Shown here one piece after another: positions 1-8,305 of a stretch of DNA of 64,000 nucleotides (position 1 is its first letter; each line of letters opens with the position of its first letter). The notes beneath the pieces are model-generated. The model ran no database searches and was not told the DNA's origin. It was given only the letters and a program-made list of their open reading frames with translations. The stretch lies in contig NZ_CP112874.1 of assembly GCF_029910235.1 (NCBI RefSeq), positions 2,356,001-2,420,000 of the forward strand, given 5' to 3'. This stretch comes from Pseudanabaena galeata CCNP1313 (lineage in GTDB: Bacteria; Cyanobacteriota; Cyanobacteriia; Pseudanabaenales; Pseudanabaenaceae). Made by a program: the position numbers and the translations under genes.

Positions 1-965
1 TCGCCAAACAAATATCATCGAAAATGGCTAATGGGGTAGCAAGAGAAGTACAACGAGATTTGCGTGATAATCATGGGCGTGAGGTAGCAGTATCCTATAT
101 TCAGAGATTGAGCGAAGCGGTTGGCAGCATTGTGCAAGCAAAAGAAGAAAGTGACAATTATGAGCCGCCAGAGATAGATGTCAAGATTGAATCGGTTGGT
201 ATAGGGTTAGATGGAACCTGTATGCTGATGTGTGAAGATGGCTGGCGAGAAGCTATGGTAGGGACGATATCATTATATGATAGTGAAGGAGAACGTCAGC
301 ACACGATCTATCTGGGAGCAACACCAGAATATGGTAGGAAGCGATTTTTAGAACGATTAGAGCGAGAAATCAGACAAACAAAAGATCGATATCCTAATGC
401 AACCTATGTAGGAATTGCTGATGGAGCCGAATCCAACTGGAAATTCTTAAATGAACACACAGAAGAGCAGATCCTCGATTTTTATCATGCTTCAGGTTAT
501 TTGGGAATACTAGCCGAAGTTCTACATCCTAAGCAAATTCCCGAACAAAAAGAATGGCTTAAAAATAGTTGTCATCAACTCAAACATGAAATCGGAAGTG
601 CCGAAAAATTCTACAACCAGATGGTACTGGCGATGACTGAAAATAAGCTAACCGAAACCATGAGGGAAAAGCTCCAAGCTTCGATTACTTACTTTAACAA
701 TCATTTGTGGCAAATGGACTATGCTCAATTCCAACAGAAAACCTATCCGATTGGCTCTGGTGTGACCGAAGCTGCTTGCAAGACTTTAATAAAGCAACGA
801 TTATGTTGCTCTGGGATGCGTTGGAAGGACAAGGGGGCGAGCATAATTTTGAGTTTAAGAGCTTTAGTTTTAACTTCTACTCGTTGGGAGCAATTCTGGG
901 ACAATCTCAATCAGTATGGGTTTCCTGCTGCTGTCTAATAATTGTATTGTATTGAGGTCGCACCC
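1..965 (+). mobile_element. ISKra4-type insertion sequence, right part (cut by window edge)
   Basis: Bases 1-965 match the right part of the complete copy at 43211-44588, with no difference noticed by eye. Identity stops after GAGGTCGCACCC at 965, which is the right terminal inverted repeat of the complete copy. The left end lies outside the window, so its target duplication cannot be read. Confidence 0.9.
3..938 (+). CDS. ISKra4-family transposase, 5' end outside window
   Basis: This is the C-terminal part of the 426-residue transposase seen whole at 43281-44561; the reading frame is open to the window edge. The internal ATG at 24 is not a real start. The C-terminal block GSGVTEAACKTLIKQRLCCS followed by GMRWK is the recognisable signature of ISKra4-type DDE transposases. 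The protein agrees with the second copy throughout, which points to recent transposition or gene conversion. It would cut and join the ends of its own element. Whether the missing 5' part is intact cannot be told here. Confidence 0.9.
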   Translation, partial: AKQISSKMANGVAREVQRDLRDNHGREVAVSYIQRLSEAVGSIVQAKEESDNYEPPEIDVKIESVGIGLDGTCMLMCEDGWREAMVGTISLYDSEGERQHTIYLGATPEYGRKRFLERLEREIRQTKDRYPNATYVGIADGAESNWKFLNEHTEEQILDFYHASGYLGILAEVLHPKQIPEQKEWLKNSCHQLKHEIGSAEKFYNQMVLAMTENKLTETMREKLQASITYFNNHLWQMDYAQFQQKTYPIGSGVTEAACKTLIKQRLCCSGMRWKDKGASIILSLRALVLTSTRWEQFWDNLNQYGFPAAV

Positions 966-1138
966 TTTCTCAGGGCGAACAACTCGCGGAATTTTGCGAA
1001 AATGGACGAATGAGTCGGGTCACTATCGTCCTCCTGCGGATGCTAGAAGTAATGCTTGTCTTCCTGAGGAGAAGTTTCAATTAGGGCAGTTTAGAAGTTT
1101 GTTCAGTGTCGAATTTTAGATAGGCTAGGAAAATCATT

Positions 1139-1555
1139 ATGACAAGTTCTATAGATTTGCAAAATCATAATTCTCAAGCTTTGATGAGCCTATCAGAAGA
1201 TCAACAGTTTGAGCATGTTTGTCTGTTGCTTGAAAAAGATATTGTTGAGGCGCTAAGGGTTGCTAATTCTACACTTAAAAGTAAGAAATATTTTCAGGAT
1301 TTGCTGGAAAGAGGGTTAGAGGTTGCTGATGCTAGTGAGATTGAGGTTTGGCTGAGGTATCTAGTTCCTAGGTTGGGAATGCGATATGTGATCAATGTGC
1401 TTGAAGGTAAGTTGATTGAGCGATCGCAGCAGGTGAAAAAGGCTATGTATTGGTTGCCAAAGTTTTTAAATAGGGCAAATGATAAAGAGGTGAATTTGTT
1501 TAGAGGTTTGGAGAATAAAATTCTTAAATCATCAGTAAGTCGCGTCACTGTATGA
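1139..1555 (+). CDS. hypothetical protein, 138 aa
   Basis: The product is not recognised. It is a charged, mostly helical protein without a signal peptide or membrane segment, and starts MTSSIDLQNHNSQALMSLSE. It lies 173 bases after the ISKra4 end and 84 bases before the membrane-protein/TIR pair on the same strand, so it could be a third member of that cluster or an unrelated neighbour. The bases between the IS end and this gene hold a short open frame (966-1119) that may be the remnant of a gene broken by the IS, but I could not assign it. Confidence 0.6.
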   Translation: MTSSIDLQNHNSQALMSLSEDQQFEHVCLLLEKDIVEALRVANSTLKSKKYFQDLLERGLEVADASEIEVWLRYLVPRLGMRYVINVLEGKLIERSQQVKKAMYWLPKFLNRANDKEVNLFRGLENKILKSSVSRVTV

Positions 1556-1639
1556 CTTTTGACTGGTACTATGATGTTATTTAACCGAGAAATAAATTTA
1601 AAGTCAAAAAGTTGTTAGAACTAAGAACGAGGTATATCT

Positions 1640-2053
1640 TTGGAAGCTAAGTTGAAACACCTTGAGATGGTTCAAAGCGTTATAAACCGAATGGCAGGAA
1701 ATTCTTTTTTGATTAAGGGTTGGAGCGTTACTTTGACATCGGCACTTTTTGCACTTGCCGCCAAGGATTCAAATTCATTCTTTGTATATTTAGCCTATTT
1801 CCCATGTGTAACTTTTTGGTCTCTAGATGGTTATTTTCTTCGTCAAGAAAGACTTTATCGGAAGCTCTACCAAGTAGTTGCAAAAAAGAAAATTGACGAT
1901 ATAGACTTTTCTATGAACGCCGATGTTTATGAGGACAAGGTTGATTCTTGGTTTTCAACTTGCTTCTCAATAACGCTTAAGATTTTTCATGGAACTATCT
2001 TCAGTACAATTATCATTATCATAGTAATTATTGCAGCAACAGGAGGGAAATAA
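1640..2053 (+). CDS. small three-helix membrane protein paired with a TIR protein
   Basis: A 137-residue protein starting at TTG. A basic, amphipathic N-terminus is followed by hydrophobic segments at about residues 24-41 and 46-62, a charged middle part (about 65-105) and a C-terminal hydrophobic segment at about 113-134 rich in isoleucine. Its stop overlaps the ATG of the TIR gene by one base (TAATG), and AGGAGGG at 2041 serves as that gene's ribosome site, so the two are translationally coupled. By context it may be a membrane effector whose activity is controlled by the TIR protein, similar in concept to SLATT-type proteins of bacterial conflict systems. Membership of a named family is not claimed. 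Confidence 0.75.
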   Translation: MEAKLKHLEMVQSVINRMAGNSFLIKGWSVTLTSALFALAAKDSNSFFVYLAYFPCVTFWSLDGYFLRQERLYRKLYQVVAKKKIDDIDFSMNADVYEDKVDSWFSTCFSITLKIFHGTIFSTIIIIIVIIAATGGK

Positions 2054-2586
2054 TGGCTAGACGAGTATTCTTCAGCTTTCACTATCAACGCGACGTTTGG
2101 CGCATAAATCAGATTAGAAGTATTCCTAACATTACAGGCTGTGCAGCAGCTGGATTTCAAGATGCCTCACTTTGGGAAGATGCTAAAAAAAAGGGTGATG
2201 CCAACATTAAAAGAATGATTGACAATGCACTCTACAACACTAGCGTCACTGTTGTTTTCATTGGAAATCAAACTGCGAATAGAAAATATGTCAACTATGA
2301 GATTGAACAGTCTATTGCGCGTGGTAATGGAGTGGTTGGAATACAAATTCACCATTTATCAAATCATTATGGACAAAGCGATCAACCAGGTGCTACCCCA
2401 AAACTGATTCTAGAGCATGGCTTTAAGGTCTATAAGTACTTTAACTATAAAATGTTGGCTGATAGAATTGAAGAAGCTGCGGAGATTGCACAAGCTAGGA
2501 AGATTAAGAAGAATTTGCGTAGTTTGGGCTTATTAAGCCAAAAGCTTCCTCTTACAGCTAGAGCTATGTACAGGCGAAATGATTAA
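2053..2586 (+). CDS. TIR-like (DUF1863/ThsB-type) domain protein
   Basis: A 177-residue soluble protein. The first about 120 residues look like the MTH538/DUF1863 TIR-like fold found in Thoeris ThsB proteins: RRVFFSFHYQRDVWR at the N-terminus, DASLWEDAKKKGD near residue 40, the strand TSVTVVFIGNQTA near 63-75, and KYVNYEIEQS with Glu83 as a candidate catalytic residue. Such TIR domains usually act on NAD+ or make a cyclic nucleotide signal after phage infection. The C-terminal about 55 residues are basic and helical. It is coupled to the membrane protein upstream. No ThsA with SIR2 or macro domain is nearby, so this is not a standard Thoeris system. Confidence 0.85.
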   Translation: MARRVFFSFHYQRDVWRINQIRSIPNITGCAAAGFQDASLWEDAKKKGDANIKRMIDNALYNTSVTVVFIGNQTANRKYVNYEIEQSIARGNGVVGIQIHHLSNHYGQSDQPGATPKLILEHGFKVYKYFNYKMLADRIEEAAEIAQARKIKKNLRSLGLLSQKLPLTARAMYRRND

Positions 2587-2906
2587 CCTTGTTTGTCAAA
2601 GTTTTTGGGTTTTAGGCGATCGCGGGTTTTTAAGATTGAGTTGAGGGGTGATCGCTTTTTGATGGGTTGCGATTGAGGCGATCGCAGGTTGTTGAGATTG
2701 AGTGGAGAGGAGATCGCTTTGCTATGGTCAAAAATTAGGTCGGCGCAATGATGCTGATTAACCACAGCATATTTCACGTAAGCACTTACAAAAATCAACT
2801 GATTCTTCATGTCTTCAGCAGATTTTTTGTTAATCAAATTTATGAATAGTGCTTGAATAGATCTGCTATGGAACCAGAATAATTCCACTAAGTAGATGGG
2901 CATAAT
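2587..2906. other. non-coding gap with HIP1-like sites
   Basis: No convincing gene. The stretch holds three near-repeats of a GATCGC-containing motif (around 2620, 2650 and 2680), which look like degenerate HIP1 sites. A minus-strand frame at 2583-2903 has no family signature. Confidence 0.5.
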
Positions 2907-2910
2907 TAAT

Positions 2911-2993
2911 TACAAACCCAAACCTGTAAAGTTGCGCCCCTGCGGGGCGCAACTTTACAGGTTTGGGTAATTTATTCTGCACAGGTACTTATG
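2911..2993. repeat. palindromic repeat family B, copy 1
   Basis: A near-perfect hairpin with core AAAGTTGCGCCCC-TG-CGGGGCGCAACTTT flanked by CAAACCTGT / ACAGGTTTG arms, followed by a conserved tail AATTTATTCTGCACAGGTAC. Other copies are at 13270, 16167, 46013 and 50349. Confidence 0.9.
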
Positions 2994-3006
2994 CTCTAAA
3001 TACCAG

Positions 3007-3034
3007 TTCACAAAAGTTTGGTCACACTTTTGTG
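3007..3034. repeat. short palindrome family G, copy 1
   Basis: TTCACAAAAGTTTGGTCACA continues into an inverted match ending CTTTTGTG. Related hairpins are at 16752, 40062 and 56532. Confidence 0.7.
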
Positions 3035-3082
3035 TATTAAAAACCAAACCCAATAAGGGTAATACCAAGACACACAATGACA

Positions 3083-3175
3083 TATAGCGCTCCTAAATGA
3101 GTTGTAAGATTTTGAAAGTTGTGAGAGTGCGCCCCTTTGGGGCGCACTCTCACAACCTATTTAGGATTGCTATAG
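3083..3175. repeat. palindromic repeat family C, copy 1
   Basis: A 93-bp element starting TATAGCGCTCCTAAATGAG and ending TTTAGGATTGCTATAG, with core GAGAGTGCGCCCC / GGGGCGCACTCTC. Further copies are at 16074, 22704, 46971 and 50444, in both orientations. Confidence 0.9.
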
Positions 3176-3301
3176 CAAAACTTTCTTTGCAATATGATTT
3201 GAAATCCCAAATTTCTAGCTTTCACGAATTTTATAGTATTTCTGAAAACCACGATAAAATCTTAGATCAGTTGTAACAAATTTCTTAGAAATCCCGATCG
3301 C

Positions 3302-4801
3302 ATGATTTTCCCTGAGTATTCTGACTTTATTGAGCTTGCTAGCAAAGGTAACTTTGTACCTGTATATATGGAACTGGTTGCCGATCTTGATACGCCTGTT
3401 TCGGCTTGGTATCGTGTCTGTCAAGGTCAACCCTACAGTTTTTTATTAGAGTCAGTGGAAGGCGGCGAGAGGCTTGGTCGTTATAGCTTATTGGGTTGCG
3501 ATCCTCTATGGGTACTAGAAGCAAGAGGCGATCGCACCACGCAGACATTTCGTGATGGCACAATAAAGGAATTTATAGGCAATCCCTTTCAGCATTTGAA
3601 TAATTGCCTTGCACCGATCCATCCTGTGCATTTGCCACAGTTGCCGCCCAGTTTAGGGGGACTATTTGGATATTGGGGCTATGAGTTAATTAATTGGATC
3701 GAGCCGAAAGTACCTGTATTTTCTTGCCAAGAGGGAGACACGCCTGATGGGGTGTGGATGCAAGTGGATAGTTTGCTAGTGTTCGATCAGGTCAAACGTA
3801 AAATTTGGGCGATCGCCTATGCAGATTTAAGTACTGGCAATGATCTGGAAACTGCCTATAAATCAGCTTGCGATCGCTTGACGGTGCTGGTGGATAAACT
3901 GCGATCGCCGCTGGATCGTCACAAAACAGCGATTACTTGGACAAACCCCCGCTTGCAACCTCCTGTGAGTTACACCAGTAACGTTACTCGCGAAAAATTC
4001 TGTCAAGCTGTGGAAAAAGGCAAGGAGCATATTAAGGCTGGTGATGTCTTCCAAGTGGTGCTTTCACAAAGATTGACAACAGAATTTAAGGGTGAGCCAT
4101 TTAGCTTGTATCGTTCTCTGCGAGTAGTAAATCCTTCGCCTTACATGGCATTCTTTAACTTCAAAGATTGGCAGCTAATTGGCTCTAGCCCTGAAATTAT
4201 GGTCAAAGCGGAAGTAATCGATGGTGTCTCGCGTACAGTCCTCCGCCCGATCGCTGGAACGCGCCCTAGAGGGGCAACACCGACGGAAGATGCCGAACTA
4301 GCCAAGGATTTACTTGCCGATCCGAAGGAAGTTGCCGAACATGTGATGCTCGTAGATTTGGGCAGGAACGATCTCGGTCGTGTTTGCAAAAGTGGCACGG
4401 TGAAAGTCGATGAATTGATGTCGATTGAGCTTTATTCCCATGTGATGCATATCGTCAGCAACGTCATTGGCGAAATTCGTCCCGAAAAGACAGCTTGGGA
4501 TTTGCTTCAGGCTTGCTTCCCTGCGGGTACGGTAAGCGGTGCGCCAAAGATTCGAGCCATGGATATTATCCATAACTTAGAAGGCGATCGCCGAGGTACT
4601 TATGCTGGAGCCTATGGCTACTATGACTTTGAAGGTCAGCTAAACACAGCCATCACGATTCGGACAATGGTAACGAAGGATGGAACGGCTAGTGTTCAGG
4701 CGGGTGCTGGTGTGGTAGCTGATTCTGATCCTGAGAAGGAATATCAAGAAACCTTGAATAAAGCAAAGGGAATGTTGGAGTCTCTGCGCTGTTTGGGATA
4801 G
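3302..4801 (+). CDS. trpE: anthranilate synthase component I
   Basis: Converts chorismate and glutamine-derived ammonia to anthranilate, the first step of tryptophan synthesis, with a TrpG partner not in this window. At 499 residues it has normal length. The N-terminal domain carries LLES followed ten residues later by Ser (LLES-x10-S), the motif of tryptophan feedback binding, so the enzyme should be inhibited by tryptophan. The C-terminal chorismate-binding domain shows GTRPRGATPTEDAEL, GRNDLGRV, FPAGTVSGAPKIRAM and YAGAYGYYDF. It is a stand-alone gene between repeats; no leader peptide or attenuator was evident. Confidence 0.97.
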   Translation: MIFPEYSDFIELASKGNFVPVYMELVADLDTPVSAWYRVCQGQPYSFLLESVEGGERLGRYSLLGCDPLWVLEARGDRTTQTFRDGTIKEFIGNPFQHLNNCLAPIHPVHLPQLPPSLGGLFGYWGYELINWIEPKVPVFSCQEGDTPDGVWMQVDSLLVFDQVKRKIWAIAYADLSTGNDLETAYKSACDRLTVLVDKLRSPLDRHKTAITWTNPRLQPPVSYTSNVTREKFCQAVEKGKEHIKAGDVFQVVLSQRLTTEFKGEPFSLYRSLRVVNPSPYMAFFNFKDWQLIGSSPEIMVKAEVIDGVSRTVLRPIAGTRPRGATPTEDAELAKDLLADPKEVAEHVMLVDLGRNDLGRVCKSGTVKVDELMSIELYSHVMHIVSNVIGEIRPEKTAWDLLQACFPAGTVSGAPKIRAMDIIHNLEGDRRGTYAGAYGYYDFEGQLNTAITIRTMVTKDGTASVQAGAGVVADSDPEKEYQETLNKAKGMLESLRCLG

Positions 4802-4813
4802 TGAATAAATGAG

Positions 4814-4860
4814 AATGCGATCGCTCAAATCTATTAGTTGAGATTAATGGTGATCGCATT
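4814..4860. terminator. inverted repeat after trpE, possible terminator
   Basis: AATGCGATC and GATCGCATT form the outer arms about 30 bases apart, just after the trpE stop. There is no good U-tract, so the terminator role is tentative. Confidence 0.4.
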
Positions 4861-5084
4861 TATCCGATGCAATTGAGTCTGACAAGATAGATTTAGAGCA
4901 GAGACTAACGAAACTAGAACGCAAAAGAGCAGAAAGAGATAAATTTAGCGATCACTATTTATCTCTTTGATGATTAGAGATCGCAGTTTGTGAAGTGACT
5001 TGATCAACTCTATCGGTTATAACTATTATTTTAATAAGCGACCTCCAAAATCCAACATCGGTTGAGAGTAAAAGAGCGATTTTA

Positions 5085-6365
5085 TTAAACTAAATGATTA
5101 TGAATCGAGCCTTTAGGTAGTTCGTCATAATCCCCGTCCCAAGAGAATCTCAAACGATTTTTGTAGACACCTTGATAGTTAAAAAGATCTAAAAGAACAA
5201 GCTCTAAATACCACAAACTTAAGCGCCAAGACTGTTTTCTTATATTTGTGGGATGTACTTTTTTCTTTTGGTTAAGATGCGTAAGCCTATTACGAACTTC
5301 CGTAATTGCCTTAGGTATACTAATTTTCTTTCCCTCAGCAAATTTTAGCAGGTCAGTAATATACTCCAATTTAGTATCAGTGTGACTTGTAGGAAGTTTT
5401 GACATTTCAAAAAGCTTCACTAGTTTCTTATCAGCAGAATCATTAATATATTTACCGATTCGATGTTCATATAAAAGTTCAAGGGCTGAATGAGTCAAGA
5501 TGATTGAACCTTCAATAGCTCCTGCCTGAAGGTTACTTTCTACATACCAGTGAATAGCAAGTTGTAGTGGCTGCTGCCAATCTGAATCTTCCCAAAGATT
5601 CATAAATCCTACAAAAGCTTCTGTTAAATTTTCAGGTCTTTGAACTGGGAACCACGAAGTTATATTTCGTTGGTATGCGGATGCTGTAGAAGAATACCAA
5701 ATTTCCCATGTAGGAATATTTTCAGCATTAAAACCAATAGGCAGTAAAAGTCCTACCCATAATCCTCTAGCAAATGATAGAAAAGATGATAAACCACTTA
5801 AAATATCTAGTGCTTCTTCAGAGGTAAATGTATGTTTGTTGCTCTTTTCAAGTTTAGCTACATGGGTAATTGCATATCCGCCATCATCTTCTAGAGAGTT
5901 AGTCAGTTCTTTGATTTTTTCTACTGGAGCAATCGTTATTTTCCATCCATTTGATTCTAATAAAAGCTGACAGCTATGAAAATTTGTGAGGTGAAATATT
6001 ACATAGGAAAGATTTGAATTAGAAGTGATAACAGCAGGCTCATGTAAAAAGCCTGAAACCTCTGTTTTTATTCCTACCGATAATTGATATTTAGTGGCAT
6101 TAGCCTTACAGGAAACCTTTAAATTGACCAATTCTAAAACATGTGGTTTTTCATAATTAAACGCAACACTATCGTTAGATTCAAAAGAATATTTGATTCT
6201 TGTTGTGGGAAACCAATTAAGTTTTACGACTCCAGTTCCATGAGCTACGATATCCCGATCTCCTTGTTTTCCAATAAATTTCATGTCTCCTTCGTAGAGA
6301 GTCAATGGTTGGTTTATCTCCTCTGTTACATATACTGGAGTTAGTGATTGAGGATCAATACTCAT
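5085..6365 (-). CDS. HEPN-like protein with R-x4-H motif (ApeA-like candidate)
   Basis: A 426-residue soluble protein on the minus strand. The N-terminal about 190 residues are beta-rich (LYEGDMKFIGKQGDRDIVAH and following), and the rest is helical. Near the end, ITEVRNRLTHLN contains Arg358-x4-His363, the catalytic signature of HEPN ribonucleases. The arrangement of a beta-rich N-terminal region before a C-terminal HEPN domain resembles ApeA-type antiphage proteins, but the match is by architecture and motif only. It stands alone, next to a toxin-antitoxin cluster on the other strand, which fits a defence or stress role. It could instead be a HEPN protein of unrelated function. Confidence 0.65.
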   Translation of the reverse strand: MSIDPQSLTPVYVTEEINQPLTLYEGDMKFIGKQGDRDIVAHGTGVVKLNWFPTTRIKYSFESNDSVAFNYEKPHVLELVNLKVSCKANATKYQLSVGIKTEVSGFLHEPAVITSNSNLSYVIFHLTNFHSCQLLLESNGWKITIAPVEKIKELTNSLEDDGGYAITHVAKLEKSNKHTFTSEEALDILSGLSSFLSFARGLWVGLLLPIGFNAENIPTWEIWYSSTASAYQRNITSWFPVQRPENLTEAFVGFMNLWEDSDWQQPLQLAIHWYVESNLQAGAIEGSIILTHSALELLYEHRIGKYINDSADKKLVKLFEMSKLPTSHTDTKLEYITDLLKFAEGKKISIPKAITEVRNRLTHLNQKKKVHPTNIRKQSWRLSLWYLELVLLDLFNYQGVYKNRLRFSWDGDYDELPKGSIHNHLV

Positions 6366-6551
6366 TTGATTACATTTTTGATTTTTTTGTATTTAACTAT
6401 GACAATAATCTTTGTTTTATGAAAATTCAAGTAAGAGCAGCAAATTTTTTGTGCAGAGGGGTATTCCTTAGGAATTTGAGATCGCGAAATTGCTCATGTG
6501 AGGGCGATCGCATAAACTAGAATGTAATCAATAAATACAGGTAATTAAGCA

Positions 6552-6812
6552 ATGCAAATTACAGTTGATATTCCCGATGAATTTCTACCAAAAATCAAAC
6601 AAACAGGCTTCTCCCTGCAAGAAATTGTTGCGAAGGCAGTTCAGCAATATCTTAATAGTGAACCAACTCTACTACAAACACAAACTTGGCAACTATGCGG
6701 TAAACTGCAAATTTCACAGCTAAAAGAAACGAATATCGTCGATGTTTCCACTATTGAAACAAACTATGCTGAACAGATTGACGATATTTTGTATGGGAAT
6801 CTCTCATGTTAG
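6552..6812 (+). CDS. VapB-like antitoxin
   Basis: An 86-residue protein that starts MQITVDIPDEFLPKIKQTGF, typical of small DNA-binding antitoxins of the VapB type in cyanobacteria, with a helical middle (LQEIVAKAVQQYL). The acidic C-terminus (ETNYAEQIDDILYG) probably wraps the toxin. Its stop overlaps the start of the PIN gene by seven bases, so the pair is co-translated. It is expected to bind and silence the toxin and repress its own promoter. Confidence 0.8.
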   Translation: MQITVDIPDEFLPKIKQTGFSLQEIVAKAVQQYLNSEPTLLQTQTWQLCGKLQISQLKETNIVDVSTIETNYAEQIDDILYGNLSC

Positions 6813-7216
6813 AAGTTATTCTTGATACATCAGCACTTATAGCCTTTTTTGTCGGCTCAGAAAAACACCATAAAGCAATACGCGATTACTTTTTCGCCAA
6901 TCCTAAAACAAAATGGGTAATCATCTCAACGGTCTTTGATGAAACCGTCACTTGGCTTCGTGTCAAAGTTTCTATTAAAGACTCAATCACTATTGGTCAT
7001 CTATTACGAAACGAACATCGTTATATTGCTCTATCTGAGATGGATGATACATGTGTATGGGAATCATTTCAACGGTACAATGACAAAACATGGAGTTATA
7101 CAGACTGTTCACTATTAGTTATGTCTCAACGATTAGAGATACCTACCATTGTTTCTTTTGATGAGCATATTCGTCAAATGAGTGGGCTAGGAGTTAATTG
7201 TGTACCGTTAATTTGA
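6806..7216 (+). CDS. PIN-domain ribonuclease toxin (VapC-like)
   Basis: A 136-residue PIN nuclease. The metal-binding acidic residues are visible as Asp7 in VILDTSALIAFF, Glu46 in FDETV, Asp100 in SYTDCSLLV and Asp119 in VSFDEHI. Toxins of this family cleave RNA, commonly tRNA or rRNA, when not held by the antitoxin. It follows the antitoxin with a seven-base overlap and is followed six bases later by a HicB-like gene. All four acidic residues are present, so the enzyme looks intact. Confidence 0.88.
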   Translation: MLEVILDTSALIAFFVGSEKHHKAIRDYFFANPKTKWVIISTVFDETVTWLRVKVSIKDSITIGHLLRNEHRYIALSEMDDTCVWESFQRYNDKTWSYTDCSLLVMSQRLEIPTIVSFDEHIRQMSGLGVNCVPLI

Positions 7217-7222
7217 GAACCT

Positions 7223-7447
7223 ATGAAATACACAATTACACTGCAATGGTCTGATGAAGATAAATGCTTTGTTGTTTTCTTGCCAGACTTTACCAACATC
7301 AACCAACCTTGCACTCATGGCAAAACCTATTCTGAAGCACTACAAAATGCTAAGGAACTGATCGAAATTCTAATAGAGCTTGCGATCGAAAAGAATGAAC
7401 CATTACCGAAGTATAAACCATATTACTATGGCAAAATCTCAGAATGA
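7223..7447 (+). CDS. HicB-like protein without HicA partner
   Basis: A 74-residue protein with the HicB fold signature: an N-terminal strand MKYTITLQWSDEDKCFVVFL, then PDFTN, HGKTYSEALQNAKELIEILI and a polar tail. HicB normally neutralises the HicA RNase. No HicA-like gene is next to it; the gene lies six bases after the PIN toxin on the same strand. Either it is an orphan, or it has joined the VapBC-like operon as a third member. It lacks the C-terminal DNA-binding domain of longer HicB proteins. Confidence 0.75.
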   Translation: MKYTITLQWSDEDKCFVVFLPDFTNINQPCTHGKTYSEALQNAKELIEILIELAIEKNEPLPKYKPYYYGKISE

Positions 7448-7551
7448 TTAAGTGGGAAATTACTCATGTGAAGGCGATCGCCTAAACTAAGATTTAAGCT
7501 TGATAAATATTACAAATAGAACTTAGCCAGACTTTACTGAATATTAACTAA

Positions 7552-8256
7552 ATGATAAAACCTCTATTGATTGTTGGCAGTGATACGGGTGTAGGGAAGA
7601 CTGTTTTAACAGCAGCTTTAGCGGCTTATTGGTTGACCTATCGCGATCGCAATGTATCTCCAACCGAACCTAGTAAATCTCTCGGTATTTACAAGCCTTT
7701 GCAATCAGGAGAAGGCGATCGCGAGTTTTATAATCAGACTTTTAATCTTTCGCAAACCCTTGCCGAAATTACACCTTTGTATTTTGAAACGCCGATCGCT
7801 CCTGCGATCGCGGCTTATAAAGAAGGAAAACCCATCGATTTAGGGATAATTTGGCAACAGTTCCAAAAATTGCAACAACAGAAGGAATGCCTATTAGTTG
7901 AGGCTATGGGTGGTTTAGGCTCACCAATTACCGATGAGTATATCGTGGCAGATTTGGCGCGAGATTGGGCTTTAGATACTATTTTGGTTGTGCCTGTGCG
8001 TTTAGGTGCGATCTCTCAGGCGATCGCCAATGTAGCTTTGGCGAATATGCAAAAGGTGAAGCTCAGAGGGATTGTGCTGAGTTGTTCTCAAGTTTATTCT
8101 ACGGAAGAGATTGAAGAACTTGCTCCGCCACAGATGATTTCGCGACTTGCTTCGGTTCCCATTTTAGGCATTCTGCCTTATATTAAGGATTTGAGCGATA
8201 TTGCACAATTGGCGCTTGCGGCTTCAGAGTTAGACATAGAAAGAATTCTGATTTAG
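7552..8256 (+). CDS. bioD: dethiobiotin synthetase
   Basis: Closes the ureido ring of dethiobiotin from 7,8-diaminopelargonate, CO2 and ATP, the step before biotin synthase. The protein has 234 residues. The P-loop is GSDTGVGKT at the N-terminus, with KPLQSGEGD and VEAMGGLGSPIT later as the substrate and nucleotide loops. Other bio genes are not in the window. The next gene follows after 49 bases on the same strand and may be co-transcribed, without an obvious functional link. Confidence 0.95.
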   Translation: MIKPLLIVGSDTGVGKTVLTAALAAYWLTYRDRNVSPTEPSKSLGIYKPLQSGEGDREFYNQTFNLSQTLAEITPLYFETPIAPAIAAYKEGKPIDLGIIWQQFQKLQQQKECLLVEAMGGLGSPITDEYIVADLARDWALDTILVVPVRLGAISQAIANVALANMQKVKLRGIVLSCSQVYSTEEIEELAPPQMISRLASVPILGILPYIKDLSDIAQLALAASELDIERILI

Positions 8257-8305
8257 TAAAGGCGATCGCATAGTAAGGCACATTACTAGTGATATAAATG
8301 AAGCT

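Noticed and set aside
966-1119. Remnant of a known gene after the first IS
   Set aside because: I tried all three frames and found no recognisable family; left unassigned.
1-2586. Thoeris system
   Set aside because: A ThsB-like TIR is present but no ThsA with SIR2-SLOG or macro domain; the partner is a different membrane protein.
2583-2903. 106-codon minus-strand frame
   Set aside because: No motif, HIP1-like repeats in it, and no ribosome site; treated as non-coding.
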